From: an uncultured Lactobacillus sp.
GTDB taxonomy: Bacteria > Bacillota > Bacilli > Lactobacillales > Lactobacillaceae
Direction: 5' to 3'
DNA length: 64,000 bases
Assembly (NCBI GenBank): GCA_937874185.1
Contig: CALNAK010000021.1
Span: 1 to 64,000 of the forward strand
The stretch's first letter is position 1; each line of letters opens with the position of its first letter. This document shows positions 7,566-16,419 of this stretch, in pieces. Below the pieces are notes generated by a model. It searched no databases and was not told where the DNA came from. It was given only the letters and a program-made list of their open reading frames with translations. Made by a program: the position numbers and the translations under genes.

Positions 7566-8159
7566 ATGACACAAGAATCTGAAGTACTTAACTTCATATC
7601 AAAAAATAATGGTCAAATAACTAATCATGACGCAGTACAACTTGGCATATCACGCATGGTTCTTAAAAGAATGGTTGATAAAGGCTTAATTATTCGACTT
7701 TCACCTGGAATATATAGTGACCCATTAGATTTTGGTGATGACCTTGCTGCTATTCAGTACAGATTTAGTAAGGGCGTATTCTGCAAAAGTACTGCATTAT
7801 TTCTTTACGATATGATTGATCGGACTCCTTCCGTATACGAAATGAATTTTCCTTTAAATTATGCATATCCTAAAAAAATTGATGTTCCCTTAAAAAGATA
7901 CCGCCAATCAATTCATTTATTTACCATGGGAATTGAAACAATTAAAACCCCTGGTGGACATACTGTACGGATTTATAGTATTGAAAGAACATTATGTGAT
8001 ATTCTGCAAAAACGTAATCGAGAAGATGCTGAAACGATTAAACAGGCAATGAATAGCTATAAAAATATGAGAAATAAAGATATCCACAAATTGATAGAAT
8101 TTTCTCGTACTTTTGGAGTAGAAGATGAAATTCGAAAATATATGGAGGTCCTACTGTGA
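7566..8159 (+). CDS. abiEi: Type IV antitoxin, AbiEi family
   Basis: A 197-residue protein. An N-terminal winged helix-turn-helix at about 5-50 (GQITNHDAVQLGISRMVLKR) is followed by the AbiEi region (LSPGIYSDP, FSKGVFCKSTALFLYDMIDRTP). The C-terminal part (YSIERTLCDILQKRN) is typical of the fold. AbiEi proteins neutralise the AbiEii toxin and repress the operon by binding inverted repeats. It overlaps the toxin start by four bases, showing translational coupling. AGAGGAGAAAG precedes the start. Confidence 0.88.
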   Translation: MTQESEVLNFISKNNGQITNHDAVQLGISRMVLKRMVDKGLIIRLSPGIYSDPLDFGDDLAAIQYRFSKGVFCKSTALFLYDMIDRTPSVYEMNFPLNYAYPKKIDVPLKRYRQSIHLFTMGIETIKTPGGHTVRIYSIERTLCDILQKRNREDAETIKQAMNSYKNMRNKDIHKLIEFSRTFGVEDEIRKYMEVLL

Positions 8160-9016
8160 ATTTTGATTACTCTGACAAAAAACAATTCCTTGAAAAAATA
8201 AGAGCTGCAGCGCGTAAGAATGAAGTGTCACCACAGATTATGCTACAGGAAGTAATGCTTGACGAGCTTTTAGAAAGAATATCTAAATCAAATTATAGAG
8301 ATAATTTAGTTTTGAAAGGGGGATTCCTAATTGCATCATTATTAGGTGTCAATACTCGTTCAACAAGAGATATAGATACATCAGTAGTAGGAATGCCAGT
8401 AACTGAACAACAAATTCTTGAGGTCTTTAAAAATATATGTACAGTAAAACTACCTGACGATATTGTCGAATTAAAGGTAAATAGTGTAAAAGAGATTAGA
8501 GAAGATGCAGAGTATTCTGGTTTTAGAATGCATATAATAGCACAAATATTTTCAACAATTGTTAATCTTAAAGTAGATATCTCCACCGGAGATGTTATAA
8601 CTGAACATGCAATTGAGTATAAACATAAATTATTATTAGAAGATCGAAGCATAACAATTAAATCTTATAATTTGGAAACCATTATAGCTGAAAAACTACA
8701 AACAGCTGTTAATAGATCAGAATTAAATACAAGATTGAAAGATTATTATGATTTATATTTATTTCAACAGAAGAAAGAAAACCAAATTGACTTCAAATTG
8801 CTAAAAAAGGCACTATTAGCAACCATCAAGAATCGCAAAGACAATGACTCCATTAATGATTATGTATCACATATAAATGAATTAATTAAAAGTGATATTA
8901 TGATTGAACGTTGGAAACAATATCAAACGAAAAATTTATATGCTGATGGGATTTTATTTAAAGACACCTGTAGTTCTGCCATTATTCTGGTTAAAAAATG
9001 TATTCTTGCCAATTAA
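8156..9016 (+). CDS. abiEii: Type IV toxin, AbiEii nucleotidyltransferase
   Basis: A 286-residue nucleotidyltransferase-fold protein. The core motif is VLKGGFLIA with Gly55-Gly56, followed by RSTRDIDTS with Asp72 and Asp74. The later conserved Lys/Asp region is IIAEKLQTAVNR and TRLKDYYDLYLF near 180-205. It starts at GTG 8156, four bases inside abiEi, with GGAGG upstream. AbiEii proteins transfer nucleotides and arrest growth, often in response to phage; the target of this one is not known. All visible catalytic residues are intact. Confidence 0.9.
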   Translation: MNFDYSDKKQFLEKIRAAARKNEVSPQIMLQEVMLDELLERISKSNYRDNLVLKGGFLIASLLGVNTRSTRDIDTSVVGMPVTEQQILEVFKNICTVKLPDDIVELKVNSVKEIREDAEYSGFRMHIIAQIFSTIVNLKVDISTGDVITEHAIEYKHKLLLEDRSITIKSYNLETIIAEKLQTAVNRSELNTRLKDYYDLYLFQQKKENQIDFKLLKKALLATIKNRKDNDSINDYVSHINELIKSDIMIERWKQYQTKNLYADGILFKDTCSSAIILVKKCILAN

Positions 9017-9081
9017 CCTGTGATTATTTTTCACAAGTTTTATATTGTTTAGTATTTAAATATAAAATTCTTAATGTAACA

Positions 9082-9121
9082 CAAAGAGCCACTACAGAGA
9101 ATTTTCTGTAGTGGCTCTTTG
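9082..9121. terminator. Bidirectional terminator, perfect 17-bp stem
   Basis: Arms 9082-9098 and 9105-9121 are perfectly complementary with a six-base loop. It separates the AbiE operon from the convergent rarA gene. Confidence 0.93.
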
Positions 9122-9125
9122 ATTA

Positions 9126-10388
9126 TCATTCATGGTAATCTTCATTGTAAATTAAACGATGTAATTTTAGATACTGTTCCTCAAGTTTCTTCTCGTTAGC
9201 ATTATCTTTGGGATAATAATATCGTTTTCCCTTCAATCCCTTTGGCATATAGTTCTGCTGAGCAATTTGATGTGGCATTTGGAAAGGACTGTCAATCAAT
9301 CCGCCACCAGTAATTTCTTCTGAATGTTTATAATGCATATCTCGTAACCCTTTAGGCATCGGATGAGCATTAGGATGTTCAGTATCTTTATCTAATTTCT
9401 CCCAGATTTCATCAAATGATCCTGACTTAGGAGAAATACACATCAACATCGTGGCAAACATCAGTGAATACTTGGCCTTAGGCATACCAACTTTTTCGGC
9501 CTGATTGGCAGCAACAACTATTTGAGTAGCTTGTTGCGGGTTGGCTAAGCCTATATATGTATAAGGAATTTCACGTAATCTCCGGACTACCGACGGTAAA
9601 TCGTTATTTTTCAATAAAACGGCTAAATAGTACAGGGCAGCATCCGTATCGGACCCAGCCATTGAATCCGAGTAGGCGGCAAGATAGTCATAGTGTTTAG
9701 TGGCCTTTTTGTCGTAGCTAAAATGCTGTTGCTGAGCAAATTGCTTAACATCATTCACGCTTATTTTATCCGGATTGATTGCATGAATTGTTTCTAAAAT
9801 ATTCAATGCAATCCGTAAATCACCATCAGCTGAAATTGCAATTAGGCTTAAAGCTTTAGGTTCCACCTGTTTTTCGTCTAATTTGTAAATATCTTTAACA
9901 GCTCGGTCCAACATGGACTCAATATCGTGATCGTCCAAAGGTTTAAACTCAAAAATCTGACATCTTGAACGAATAGCCGGAACAATTGACATAATAGGAT
10001 TCTCAGTTGTCGAACCAATCAGCATCACATGCCCATCTTCTAAATAAGGTAAAAGATAATCCTGTAAAGTTTTGGTCATGCGATGAATCTCATCAATCAA
10101 TAAAACAAATGACTGATAAGGGTACGTTTCAATAGCTTGCGTAAGTTTAGCTTTATTATCAGTTGAGGCGTTAAATGACACGAATGGATACTGATACTCT
10201 CGGGCAATAATTTGCGACAAACTAGTTTTACCAGTACCTGGTGGTCCCCAGAGAATGAGAGGTAGATTAACATGCTGATCAATTATCTGACGTAACGGTT
10301 GACCAGGTTTTAATAATTCTTGCTGCCCAACCATCTGATCTAATTTCTGTGGTCGCATTTGGTCAGCTAAAGGTGTTTTGAATGCCAA
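9126..10388 (-). CDS. rarA: Replication-associated recombination protein A
   Basis: A 420-residue AAA+ ATPase (RarA/MgsA/WRNIP1 family). Walker A is GPPGTGKTS and Walker B is LLIDEIHR; GSTTENP (sensor 1 region) follows, and the C-terminal tetramerisation region contains GLANPQQA and YYPKDN. It acts at stalled replication forks with SSB. I place the start at TTG 10388, eight bases after AAAGGA, giving LAFKTPLADQMRP, the usual RarA N-terminus; a longer frame to 10433 has no ribosome site. It is flanked on both sides by AbiE-type toxin loci. Confidence 0.93.
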   Translation of the reverse strand: MAFKTPLADQMRPQKLDQMVGQQELLKPGQPLRQIIDQHVNLPLILWGPPGTGKTSLSQIIAREYQYPFVSFNASTDNKAKLTQAIETYPYQSFVLLIDEIHRMTKTLQDYLLPYLEDGHVMLIGSTTENPIMSIVPAIRSRCQIFEFKPLDDHDIESMLDRAVKDIYKLDEKQVEPKALSLIAISADGDLRIALNILETIHAINPDKISVNDVKQFAQQQHFSYDKKATKHYDYLAAYSDSMAGSDTDAALYYLAVLLKNNDLPSVVRRLREIPYTYIGLANPQQATQIVVAANQAEKVGMPKAKYSLMFATMLMCISPKSGSFDEIWEKLDKDTEHPNAHPMPKGLRDMHYKHSEEITGGGLIDSPFQMPHQIAQQNYMPKGLKGKRYYYPKDNANEKKLEEQYLKLHRLIYNEDYHE

Positions 10389-10596
10389 TGTGATTTCCTT
10401 TCTTATAAAAAACTCATGAAACCATAATATCACTCTACTTCAGATATTCTAAGTAATTGTTGCTTTGAGACAGATAACAGTAAATTCAGCCTTATGAACA
10501 ACATTGCAACCACAGATTGACAGATTGCACTCAATAGTTGGTTTAATAGTCATTTAGATTCAATAATAATAAACGTATTAAAGGAGGAGTTACCCA

Positions 10597-10806
10597 ATGT
10601 TGAGTAAAAATCTTGTTAGATTACGTAAAGAAAAAGGTTTCTCCCAAACAGAACTGGCTGATTTGATTGGGATTAGTCGACAGTAGTTATCTAAATATGA
10701 AATGGGCTTAATAGAACCTAGCTTAGAGAATATCCGTCGCTTAGCCAAAACACTGATGCTGACAACATTGCTAGGTGATACAGGTCAACAGAGAATATCA
10801 AACTAA
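10597..10806 (+). pseudogene. XRE-family regulator with an internal amber stop
   Basis: After AAGGAGGAG, ATG 10597 opens a frame reading MLSKNLVRLRKEKGFSQTEL then ADLIGISRQ, a TAG stop at 10684-10686, and in the same frame LSKYEMGLIEPSLENIRRLA to a TAA at 10804-10806. This is a complete Cro/CI-type helix-turn-helix of about 69 residues cut by a single stop where the family usually has Gln or Ala (SRQxLSKYE). One CAG-to-TAG change explains it. The gene appears recently inactivated, unless the stop is suppressed. Confidence 0.82.
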
Positions 10807-10865
10807 GTTATTATCGAAATCAAGAAGGTTGTAGCAAGTGGATTTAAATCAATGTATTTGAGATG

Positions 10866-10927
10866 TTGTAACATCATTTTCAGTATTGTTACATAACAAT
10901 GTTACAATACTGAAAATGATGTTACAA
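10866..10927. promoter_or_regulatory. 24-bp perfect inverted repeat upstream of the second AbiE-like pair
   Basis: Arms 10866-10889 and 10904-10927 are perfectly complementary over 24 bp around a 14-base spacer, which itself carries part of a GTTAC(N8)GTTAC repeat. It ends 25 bases before the start of the regulator gene and has no T run, so it fits an operator better than a terminator. The arm/spacer layout resembles the AbiE operator at 7499-7545 although the sequence differs. Confidence 0.75.
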
Positions 10928-10952
10928 TAATGCTAGATAGGTGGTACAAATT

Positions 10953-12083
10953 ATGACAACAGACTTAACATCTAACATTAATAATCTTCAAGCAAAATAT
11001 GGTTTTCCCTTGAATAATATTCATTCACTCGATTTTGAGGTTCCTCAGCTAACTGCTATTGATCGGAGACTATTTAGTTTATATCAAGGCAGCATTATCA
11101 ATAGAAAGGTGATACTTGTCGCGACAGATCAATTAAACGTAAAGAAAGCAGTAAACATAATCTCAAAAGTTCATAATGTTATTGATAAAAATACGGATAT
11201 AGTATTAGTGGTTGATAAATTAAATGGTATCGATAGAAAAGAGTTATTAAAAAGAATAACTTCGTTTATTACTTTAGATGGTGAATTTTTTCTTCCAAGT
11301 TTAAATATCCAGTTACATCCGAGCCAAAATCAGATTAAAAATAATAATATGGTGATGTCAACGATGGGGCAGAAATTATTTATGCTTATTTTAATGGATA
11401 TGTTTGCCTATGAGAAAAATCAAAAAGGAATAGCAGTATCAAATAGGAATTTTTCTAAAATTGATAATAGATTTTATCGATTCAAGGGTGGAACTGACTT
11501 TTTATCAGGTATAGGTAAAGTAGTTGGGATTAATAATCGAGTTAGTTTCAATAGGGCAATAACTGACTTAATAAGCCATAAGTTAATTCAATCTTCTGGA
11601 GAAACAATCAATAAAGAATATTATGCCGTATTTAATAGTGAGGGGTTCTTTAAATCAGGTGAACAGTACTTACAATCTCCAATAAAGAATAAAGAATTCC
11701 AAATTGATTCAACTCTAAAAATCAGTATAGAAAATGCGATTATCAGTGGGTATTCAGCGTTAAGTAAGGTTACAATGCTTGCCTATGATGGCCCTATGAC
11801 GTATGTAATTCCAAGCTCAGAGATAAAAACTATTTCCGATGAATTTGTTACGAAAATTACGCCAACTGGTTTTAACCACGATAATTCGGATAACAATTTT
11901 TTGATTGTTCAAGCTGAGAAATACGATTTGAAAGTATTCAACAAAATATTTACCAGTATTACAAAATATCCCTCAAAAACAGTTGATCCATTACATTTAT
12001 ATTTAATGTTTTGCAATTCGCAAGATGACAGGATTTTAGGAGAAATAGATGACTTATTAGACAAAATTTGGAGTGAATTGTAA
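10953..12083 (+). CDS. AbiEi-like / winged-helix regulator, probable antitoxin
   Basis: A 376-residue protein, longer than classical AbiEi. The N-terminal part (VILVATDQLNVKKAVNII, DIVLVVDKLNGIDR) looks like a small alpha/beta domain. The middle, about 135-225, has winged-helix character (KLFMLILMDMFAY, VSFNRAITDLISHKL). The C-terminal part (IISGYSALSKVTMLAYDG) recalls regulators partnered with AbiEii-type nucleotidyltransferases. The start is ATG 10953 after AGGTGG; GTG 10941 is in frame but poorer. The downstream toxin-like gene begins at the next base. Function is inferred from partner, operator and order. Confidence 0.62.
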   Translation: MTTDLTSNINNLQAKYGFPLNNIHSLDFEVPQLTAIDRRLFSLYQGSIINRKVILVATDQLNVKKAVNIISKVHNVIDKNTDIVLVVDKLNGIDRKELLKRITSFITLDGEFFLPSLNIQLHPSQNQIKNNNMVMSTMGQKLFMLILMDMFAYEKNQKGIAVSNRNFSKIDNRFYRFKGGTDFLSGIGKVVGINNRVSFNRAITDLISHKLIQSSGETINKEYYAVFNSEGFFKSGEQYLQSPIKNKEFQIDSTLKISIENAIISGYSALSKVTMLAYDGPMTYVIPSSEIKTISDEFVTKITPTGFNHDNSDNNFLIVQAEKYDLKVFNKIFTSITKYPSKTVDPLHLYLMFCNSQDDRILGEIDDLLDKIWSEL

Positions 12084-12875
12084 ATGATATACGATAAATT
12101 CGTAGAGTACTTTAAAGATTATAAAGATTGCTTTTGCATTATAGGCGGTAATGCTGCTACAATTCTGCTCAATGAAGACCTGTATCAAGGTACAAGTTAT
12201 AATTTCAGAACCACTCAAGATTATGATGTGGTCATTATAGCCGAAATGAAGAATCAAGGATTCTCTCAGCACTTTTTACACTTTATTGAAGATAATGGCT
12301 ATATAACTACAACTAGTGGAACCAATGAAAACGCTCATGCCAATTATTATCGCTTTGAAACCGATCATACTGATGTTCCAGCTATGATTGAAACTTTTTC
12401 TCACCCAGAATTAAAATTTCCATTAAAAGTTGCCAATCATAAGACTCCAGTACCTGAAGGGGAAGATCCTAGTTTATCAGCAATACTACTTAATAAGGAT
12501 TATTACACTGTGTTAAAAGAAGGTATTGTGATTCGTGACGATCTACCAATATTAGATGTCCCGTATTTAATATATTTTAAGGCACGTGCACATTTGGATA
12601 TAACTAAAAGACTGGCTGCTGGTGAATCCATAGGGAATAGGGCCAATAAAAATAAACATTTGAATGATGTTTGCCAATTAAGTTTGCTATTAACACCGGA
12701 ATCAATAAATAAAGTTCAAAAACAATCTATTCCTAGTAATGTAAAGGATGATTTAGAAGAATTTATCGATGTAATTGCAAGTACAAGTGATTTCAAAAGA
12801 AGATTTAGAACTATTCCATTTGAACTGAGACCAGACATTAAAACTGTAATTTCTCAATTGAGATTGTTATTATAG
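12084..12875 (+). CDS. AbiEii-like nucleotidyltransferase, probable toxin
   Basis: A 263-residue protein with the minimal nucleotidyltransferase signature: IIGGNAATILL (Gly21-Gly22), then FRTTQDYDVVI with Asp46 and Asp48. A later block, YFKARAHLDITKRLAAGESI then NKHLNDV, matches the lysine/aspartate region seen in AbiEii/AbiGii-type proteins. It shares no obvious close similarity with the AbiEii at 8156 beyond these motifs, so it belongs to a different branch. It starts directly after the stop of the regulator gene, so the two are translationally coupled. Whether it is toxic, and on what substrate, is unknown. Confidence 0.7.
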   Translation: MIYDKFVEYFKDYKDCFCIIGGNAATILLNEDLYQGTSYNFRTTQDYDVVIIAEMKNQGFSQHFLHFIEDNGYITTTSGTNENAHANYYRFETDHTDVPAMIETFSHPELKFPLKVANHKTPVPEGEDPSLSAILLNKDYYTVLKEGIVIRDDLPILDVPYLIYFKARAHLDITKRLAAGESIGNRANKNKHLNDVCQLSLLLTPESINKVQKQSIPSNVKDDLEEFIDVIASTSDFKRRFRTIPFELRPDIKTVISQLRLLL

Positions 12876-13271
12876 TGATTAAAAATCAATGAACTAATTT
12901 TAAGAAATAATCTAGTTATTTATGTGACTGGTAACATAAATATAAAATTTCACGGGTTAGAGGTAAAATTTACAATCACAAGTACCATTAATTAACCAGT
13001 TTAGCAACGCCGGTTATTGAATGAGACTTCAATTTTATTCTGGCAATATTATTAAATCCATCTAAAATATGTATAAATCAAAAAGCAATCTACTAGATAT
13101 TAACTTAGTAGATTGCTTTTTGATGTTAACAATAGAATTGATTAATAAATAACATCATGAATATCGATCCAAGAGAGGAGCAAATAGAGAAGTGATTCAA
13201 AATTATAATATTTACTATTAAAAGAGAATTTCACATCTAAGGTTACATAATATGTATTATAAGAAGTTACA
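12876..13271. other. Intergenic region, 396 bases
   Basis: AT-rich, with no gene supported. It holds the strong hairpin at 13079-13122 and a small hairpin near 12918 (TTTATGT / ACATAAA). A 12-codon frame at about 13156 (MNIDPREEQIEK) is too short to call. No repeats or mobile-element ends were seen. Confidence 0.5.
13079..13122. terminator. Bidirectional terminator, 17-bp stem
   Basis: CAAAAAGCAATCTACTA (13079-13095) is perfectly complementary to 13106-13122. It can end the second AbiE-like operon on the plus strand and, 150 bases past its stop, the metallophosphoesterase gene on the minus strand. Confidence 0.9.
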
Positions 13272-14129
13272 TTATTTCTTCAAATGATCCAACTTATCCA
13301 AGTATTTTAAAACATCAGCTTTGTAATTGTATTTATCAATCAATTCATTTAAAGCTGCATCATTATGTGTAAATGATTTTCCTTCAGTGAAGATTTTCTT
13401 ATACAGTTCATAGAATGGTAAATTTTTTTCTTCAGCAAGTTTTAATTCATCAGAAATTGGATAATCAACTTTTCTAAAATCAATTCCACCATAACCAGTA
13501 TCATTAAAAGTTAGAATCGCGTACTGAGCGCGTCTGTCAACGCCAAACTTTTTCCAAGCAGTGTATGGTTGTCCAACTGAACCAGGGTTAATCACCAATT
13601 GATCATTGCTGCTGGTTCTGAGTAACTGATGGTGTGTATGTCCATATATGGCAATGTCATATGGCTTAGTAAACAATAATTGGTCAAAATTCTCTTGTTT
13701 TTCATATGGTAAGAGTTCGTGACCAAAATTTTTTGCTGGATAATTGTGTGCTAACAGTATATTAAGACCATTAACAGACGTTTCAGCGGCTATTGGCCAA
13801 TGTTCCATCTGATCCAAATACTGGGTTGAGGTATGTTCAGTAACGTACTTGATCAACTCAACAATGTAAGAGGTCTGAGGCTCATCGATGTACTGTTTGC
13901 TGATAGATAATATATCCTCGAAGAGGAAATCGTCCCAGTTACCGCGGATTTTAAGGGTAGTATTGACTGAATCTAGAAGCTTCAAGATAGAATTAGTACC
14001 AGGGCCGGGCATCAGAAGGTCGCCGAGAAACCAATATTCATCAACCTCCTCCTTTTCAGCATCTTTAATGACATTTTGAAGGGCAGTCAAATTACCATGA
14101 ATATCTGAAATAATTGCTATTTTTTTCAA
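13272..14129 (-). CDS. Calcineurin-like metallophosphoesterase
   Basis: A 285-residue protein with the full dimetal motif set: ISDIHGN (residues 7-13), FLGDLLMPG, RGNWDD, LLAHNYP and IYGHTHHQ, followed by INPGSVGQP. It resembles the YfcE/DR1281-type cytoplasmic phosphodiesterases. It probably hydrolyses a phosphodiester with Mn or a similar metal; the substrate is unknown. It starts after GGGGGAAGA and appears to be a single-gene unit with a long upstream gap. Confidence 0.9.
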   Translation of the reverse strand: MKKIAIISDIHGNLTALQNVIKDAEKEEVDEYWFLGDLLMPGPGTNSILKLLDSVNTTLKIRGNWDDFLFEDILSISKQYIDEPQTSYIVELIKYVTEHTSTQYLDQMEHWPIAAETSVNGLNILLAHNYPAKNFGHELLPYEKQENFDQLLFTKPYDIAIYGHTHHQLLRTSSNDQLVINPGSVGQPYTAWKKFGVDRRAQYAILTFNDTGYGGIDFRKVDYPISDELKLAEEKNLPFYELYKKIFTEGKSFTHNDAALNELIDKYNYKADVLKYLDKLDHLKK

Positions 14130-14568
14130 ATCTTCCCCCTGCTTTTATAGATTTTTAGATATACTATTTTCTTTTTTTGTTTTTGTTGTTATATGCTTTC
14201 GTAAAACAAATATTTTAAATTAATTTTTTGAATACTCTATTTTCACTTTATAGAAAGTTATCGCGTTCTCAGCGTTCAAGTTCATTATTTTCACTATCAA
14301 CTGACCATTATTTGACTTAAATTGGTCCCTCACAATCAATCTGACGGTATTATTTTAAACTTTTTTAGCCTTATAATCCGTTTTTATTATTATTTCTTTT
14401 ATTTAATCCTCCCTAATACCTATTAGACCGGCATTCTGGTCGTACTGCCCTATTTTTCTATTTTCAGGGCTTTGTTTTCGTAAAACATTTAATTTTAATT
14501 GTTCTCCATCCTAAAAATACTATCCAACAAAAAAATGCTCCAAATTACCTAAATAATTTGAAACACCT
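14130..14568. other. Intergenic region, 439 bases, with two TTTCGTAAAAC motifs
   Basis: Very AT-rich, between recQ (ending) and the phosphoesterase gene (starting), both on the minus strand. Two copies of a short inverted repeat, (G/T)CTTTCGTAAAAC near 14195-14207 and GTTTTCGTAAAAC at 14474-14486, lie in it; a third copy is at 62486-62498. A weak recQ terminator candidate (CAAATTA 14541-14547 / TAATTTG 14554-14560, then T7 on the minus strand) is present. No gene with a ribosome site was found. Confidence 0.5.
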
Positions 14569-16356
14569 TTAATTAGTTTGAAAATCTTTGATTTCGTTAA
14601 TAAAAAGTTCACCATACTGTTCCAATTTCATCTTTCCTACCCCACTGACTGCCAGGAACTCCTCACTATCAGTTGGTAGTTGCTCACACATATTCTTAAG
14701 CGTCTTGTCAGAAAAAATCATAAATGGTGCTATTGCTTGTTTTCTAGCAAGTTCCAAACGTAACTTACGTAATCTTTCGAATAGATCAACGTCAAAACTA
14801 CCATCAGCAACCATTGTCTTAGGAGCTGAAACATTCACAGGCTGTCTCCTTCTGGAAACATTAATGCTACCTTTTAGAACTTTAAGACCCTTATCAGACA
14901 ATAATAATGTTGGATATTCCCCACCACTACTCTTTAAAAATCCATTAGCAGTAAGGAAATCAATCAATCGACTTGTTTCCTTTAACGTATTATCCTTAAA
15001 AATCCCAAAAGTTGATAGTTTTTCAAAATGACGCCAATCATTAGCCATATCATCTTTGCCCACTAGAACCCGTGTAATAACTTTTTTACCATAACGTTGA
15101 TCCATCCTAACGATACAGCTTAAAGCCTTCTGAGCATCCGATGTAATGTCCACTACCTCACGATTATCCAAACAATTAGAACACTTACCACAAGGACTAG
15201 TATCAGCCTCTCCAAAATAATCAAGGATAAACTTCATTAAACATGACTCTGTTTCTGCATATTGACTCATTTTGAAAAGCTTATTCTTCAAACTTAACTT
15301 GTATTGGTCATCACCTTGCGAACGATCAATAAAGAATCGATGCAGGTTTAAATCAGCTGGAGCATACAACAAAATTGCTTCGGCAGGCAATCCATCACGT
15401 CCTGCACGCCCGACTTCCTGATAATAGCTTTCAATTGTTCCGGGAATCGTAAAATGAATAACATAACGAACGTTGGTCTTATTGATTCCCATTCCAAAAG
15501 CATTAGTCGCAACTATTACGTTAGTTTTATCGTATAAGAAATCCTCTTGCTGCTGATGACGTTCCTCATCACTCAATCCAGCATGATATCGACCAACTTT
15601 TACATCATGCTTCTGCAAATAATTATAAATGTTATCAACGTCTTCACGCCGGCCTGCATAAATAATACCTGATTCATTAATATGCTCTCGTACGTAATTA
15701 GAAACGAATTCTGCCTTATCAACACCACGTTCAATTTTCAAAGTTAAATTGACCCGAGCAAAACCAGTTTTAACAATATTTGCTGAAGGTATGTCCAAAA
15801 TATCAGCTAAATCATCTTGAACTTGTTCAGTTGCTGTTGCTGTTAAAGCTAACCAAGCTGGCTTGCCTGGTAATTGTTTCAAAGGTTCAACCATTTTTAG
15901 ATAGCTATCACGAAAATCATGTCCCCAAGAGGACAGAACGTGAGCTTCATCAATTGCAATTAAAGAAATATCTAACTGAGATAACCAACTATAAAATTCA
16001 TCATCAACAATTTTTTCTGGTGCAACGAATAACAATTTAACCGCACCATTTTCGATATAGCGCATCCGTTCTTCACGGTCATGCCATTCAACAGTACTAT
16101 TCAAAAACGTTGCATGAATTCCCACTTCATTTAAACTATCCACTTGATCCTTCATTAAAGAAATCAAAGGTGAGACAACAAGTGTAATTCCTGGCAAAAT
16201 TGTTGCTGGCAATTGGTAACAAATTGACTTACCACCACCAGTCGGCATAATACCCATGGCCTTTTGACCATCAAGAATCTTCTCAATCAGTTCTTTTTGA
16301 CCGGGGCGGAATGTATCGTAACCAAATTCTTCTTTTAAAATAGATTCCAAATTCAA
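14569..16356 (-). CDS. recQ: ATP-dependent DNA helicase RecQ
   Basis: A 595-residue RecQ helicase of complete length. The helicase core has Walker A MPTGGGKSICYQ (about 36-47), a DEAH box (IAIDEAHVLSSWGHDFR) and motif VI GRAGRDG (about 322). The zinc-binding region has Cys in ESCLMKF and SPCGKCSNC, then a winged helix, and a C-terminal HRDC domain (about 522-590). It unwinds DNA 3' to 5' in recombination and fork repair. The TetR gene upstream ends 63 bases away on the same strand. Confidence 0.96.
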   Translation of the reverse strand: MNLESILKEEFGYDTFRPGQKELIEKILDGQKAMGIMPTGGGKSICYQLPATILPGITLVVSPLISLMKDQVDSLNEVGIHATFLNSTVEWHDREERMRYIENGAVKLLFVAPEKIVDDEFYSWLSQLDISLIAIDEAHVLSSWGHDFRDSYLKMVEPLKQLPGKPAWLALTATATEQVQDDLADILDIPSANIVKTGFARVNLTLKIERGVDKAEFVSNYVREHINESGIIYAGRREDVDNIYNYLQKHDVKVGRYHAGLSDEERHQQQEDFLYDKTNVIVATNAFGMGINKTNVRYVIHFTIPGTIESYYQEVGRAGRDGLPAEAILLYAPADLNLHRFFIDRSQGDDQYKLSLKNKLFKMSQYAETESCLMKFILDYFGEADTSPCGKCSNCLDNREVVDITSDAQKALSCIVRMDQRYGKKVITRVLVGKDDMANDWRHFEKLSTFGIFKDNTLKETSRLIDFLTANGFLKSSGGEYPTLLLSDKGLKVLKGSINVSRRRQPVNVSAPKTMVADGSFDVDLFERLRKLRLELARKQAIAPFMIFSDKTLKNMCEQLPTDSEEFLAVSGVGKMKLEQYGELFINEIKDFQTN

Positions 16357-16419
16357 GGTATTACTCCTTTGTGCAAATTATATATTAAAGCATATCACAG
16401 CTAGCTTTTCTGACCCAGT

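Noticed and set aside
10389..10433. Longer start for rarA at 10433
   Set aside because: The extra residues are not like RarA and no ribosome site is present; TTG 10388 follows AAAGGA.
13156..13194. Twelve-codon frame after GAGG-like sequence 5' of the phosphoesterase end
   Set aside because: Too short, with the ribosome-site-like sequence inside rather than before it.
14230..14345. Frame of about 41 codons on the minus strand between recQ and the phosphoesterase gene
   Set aside because: No ribosome site, no ATG at the start and no recognisable sequence.
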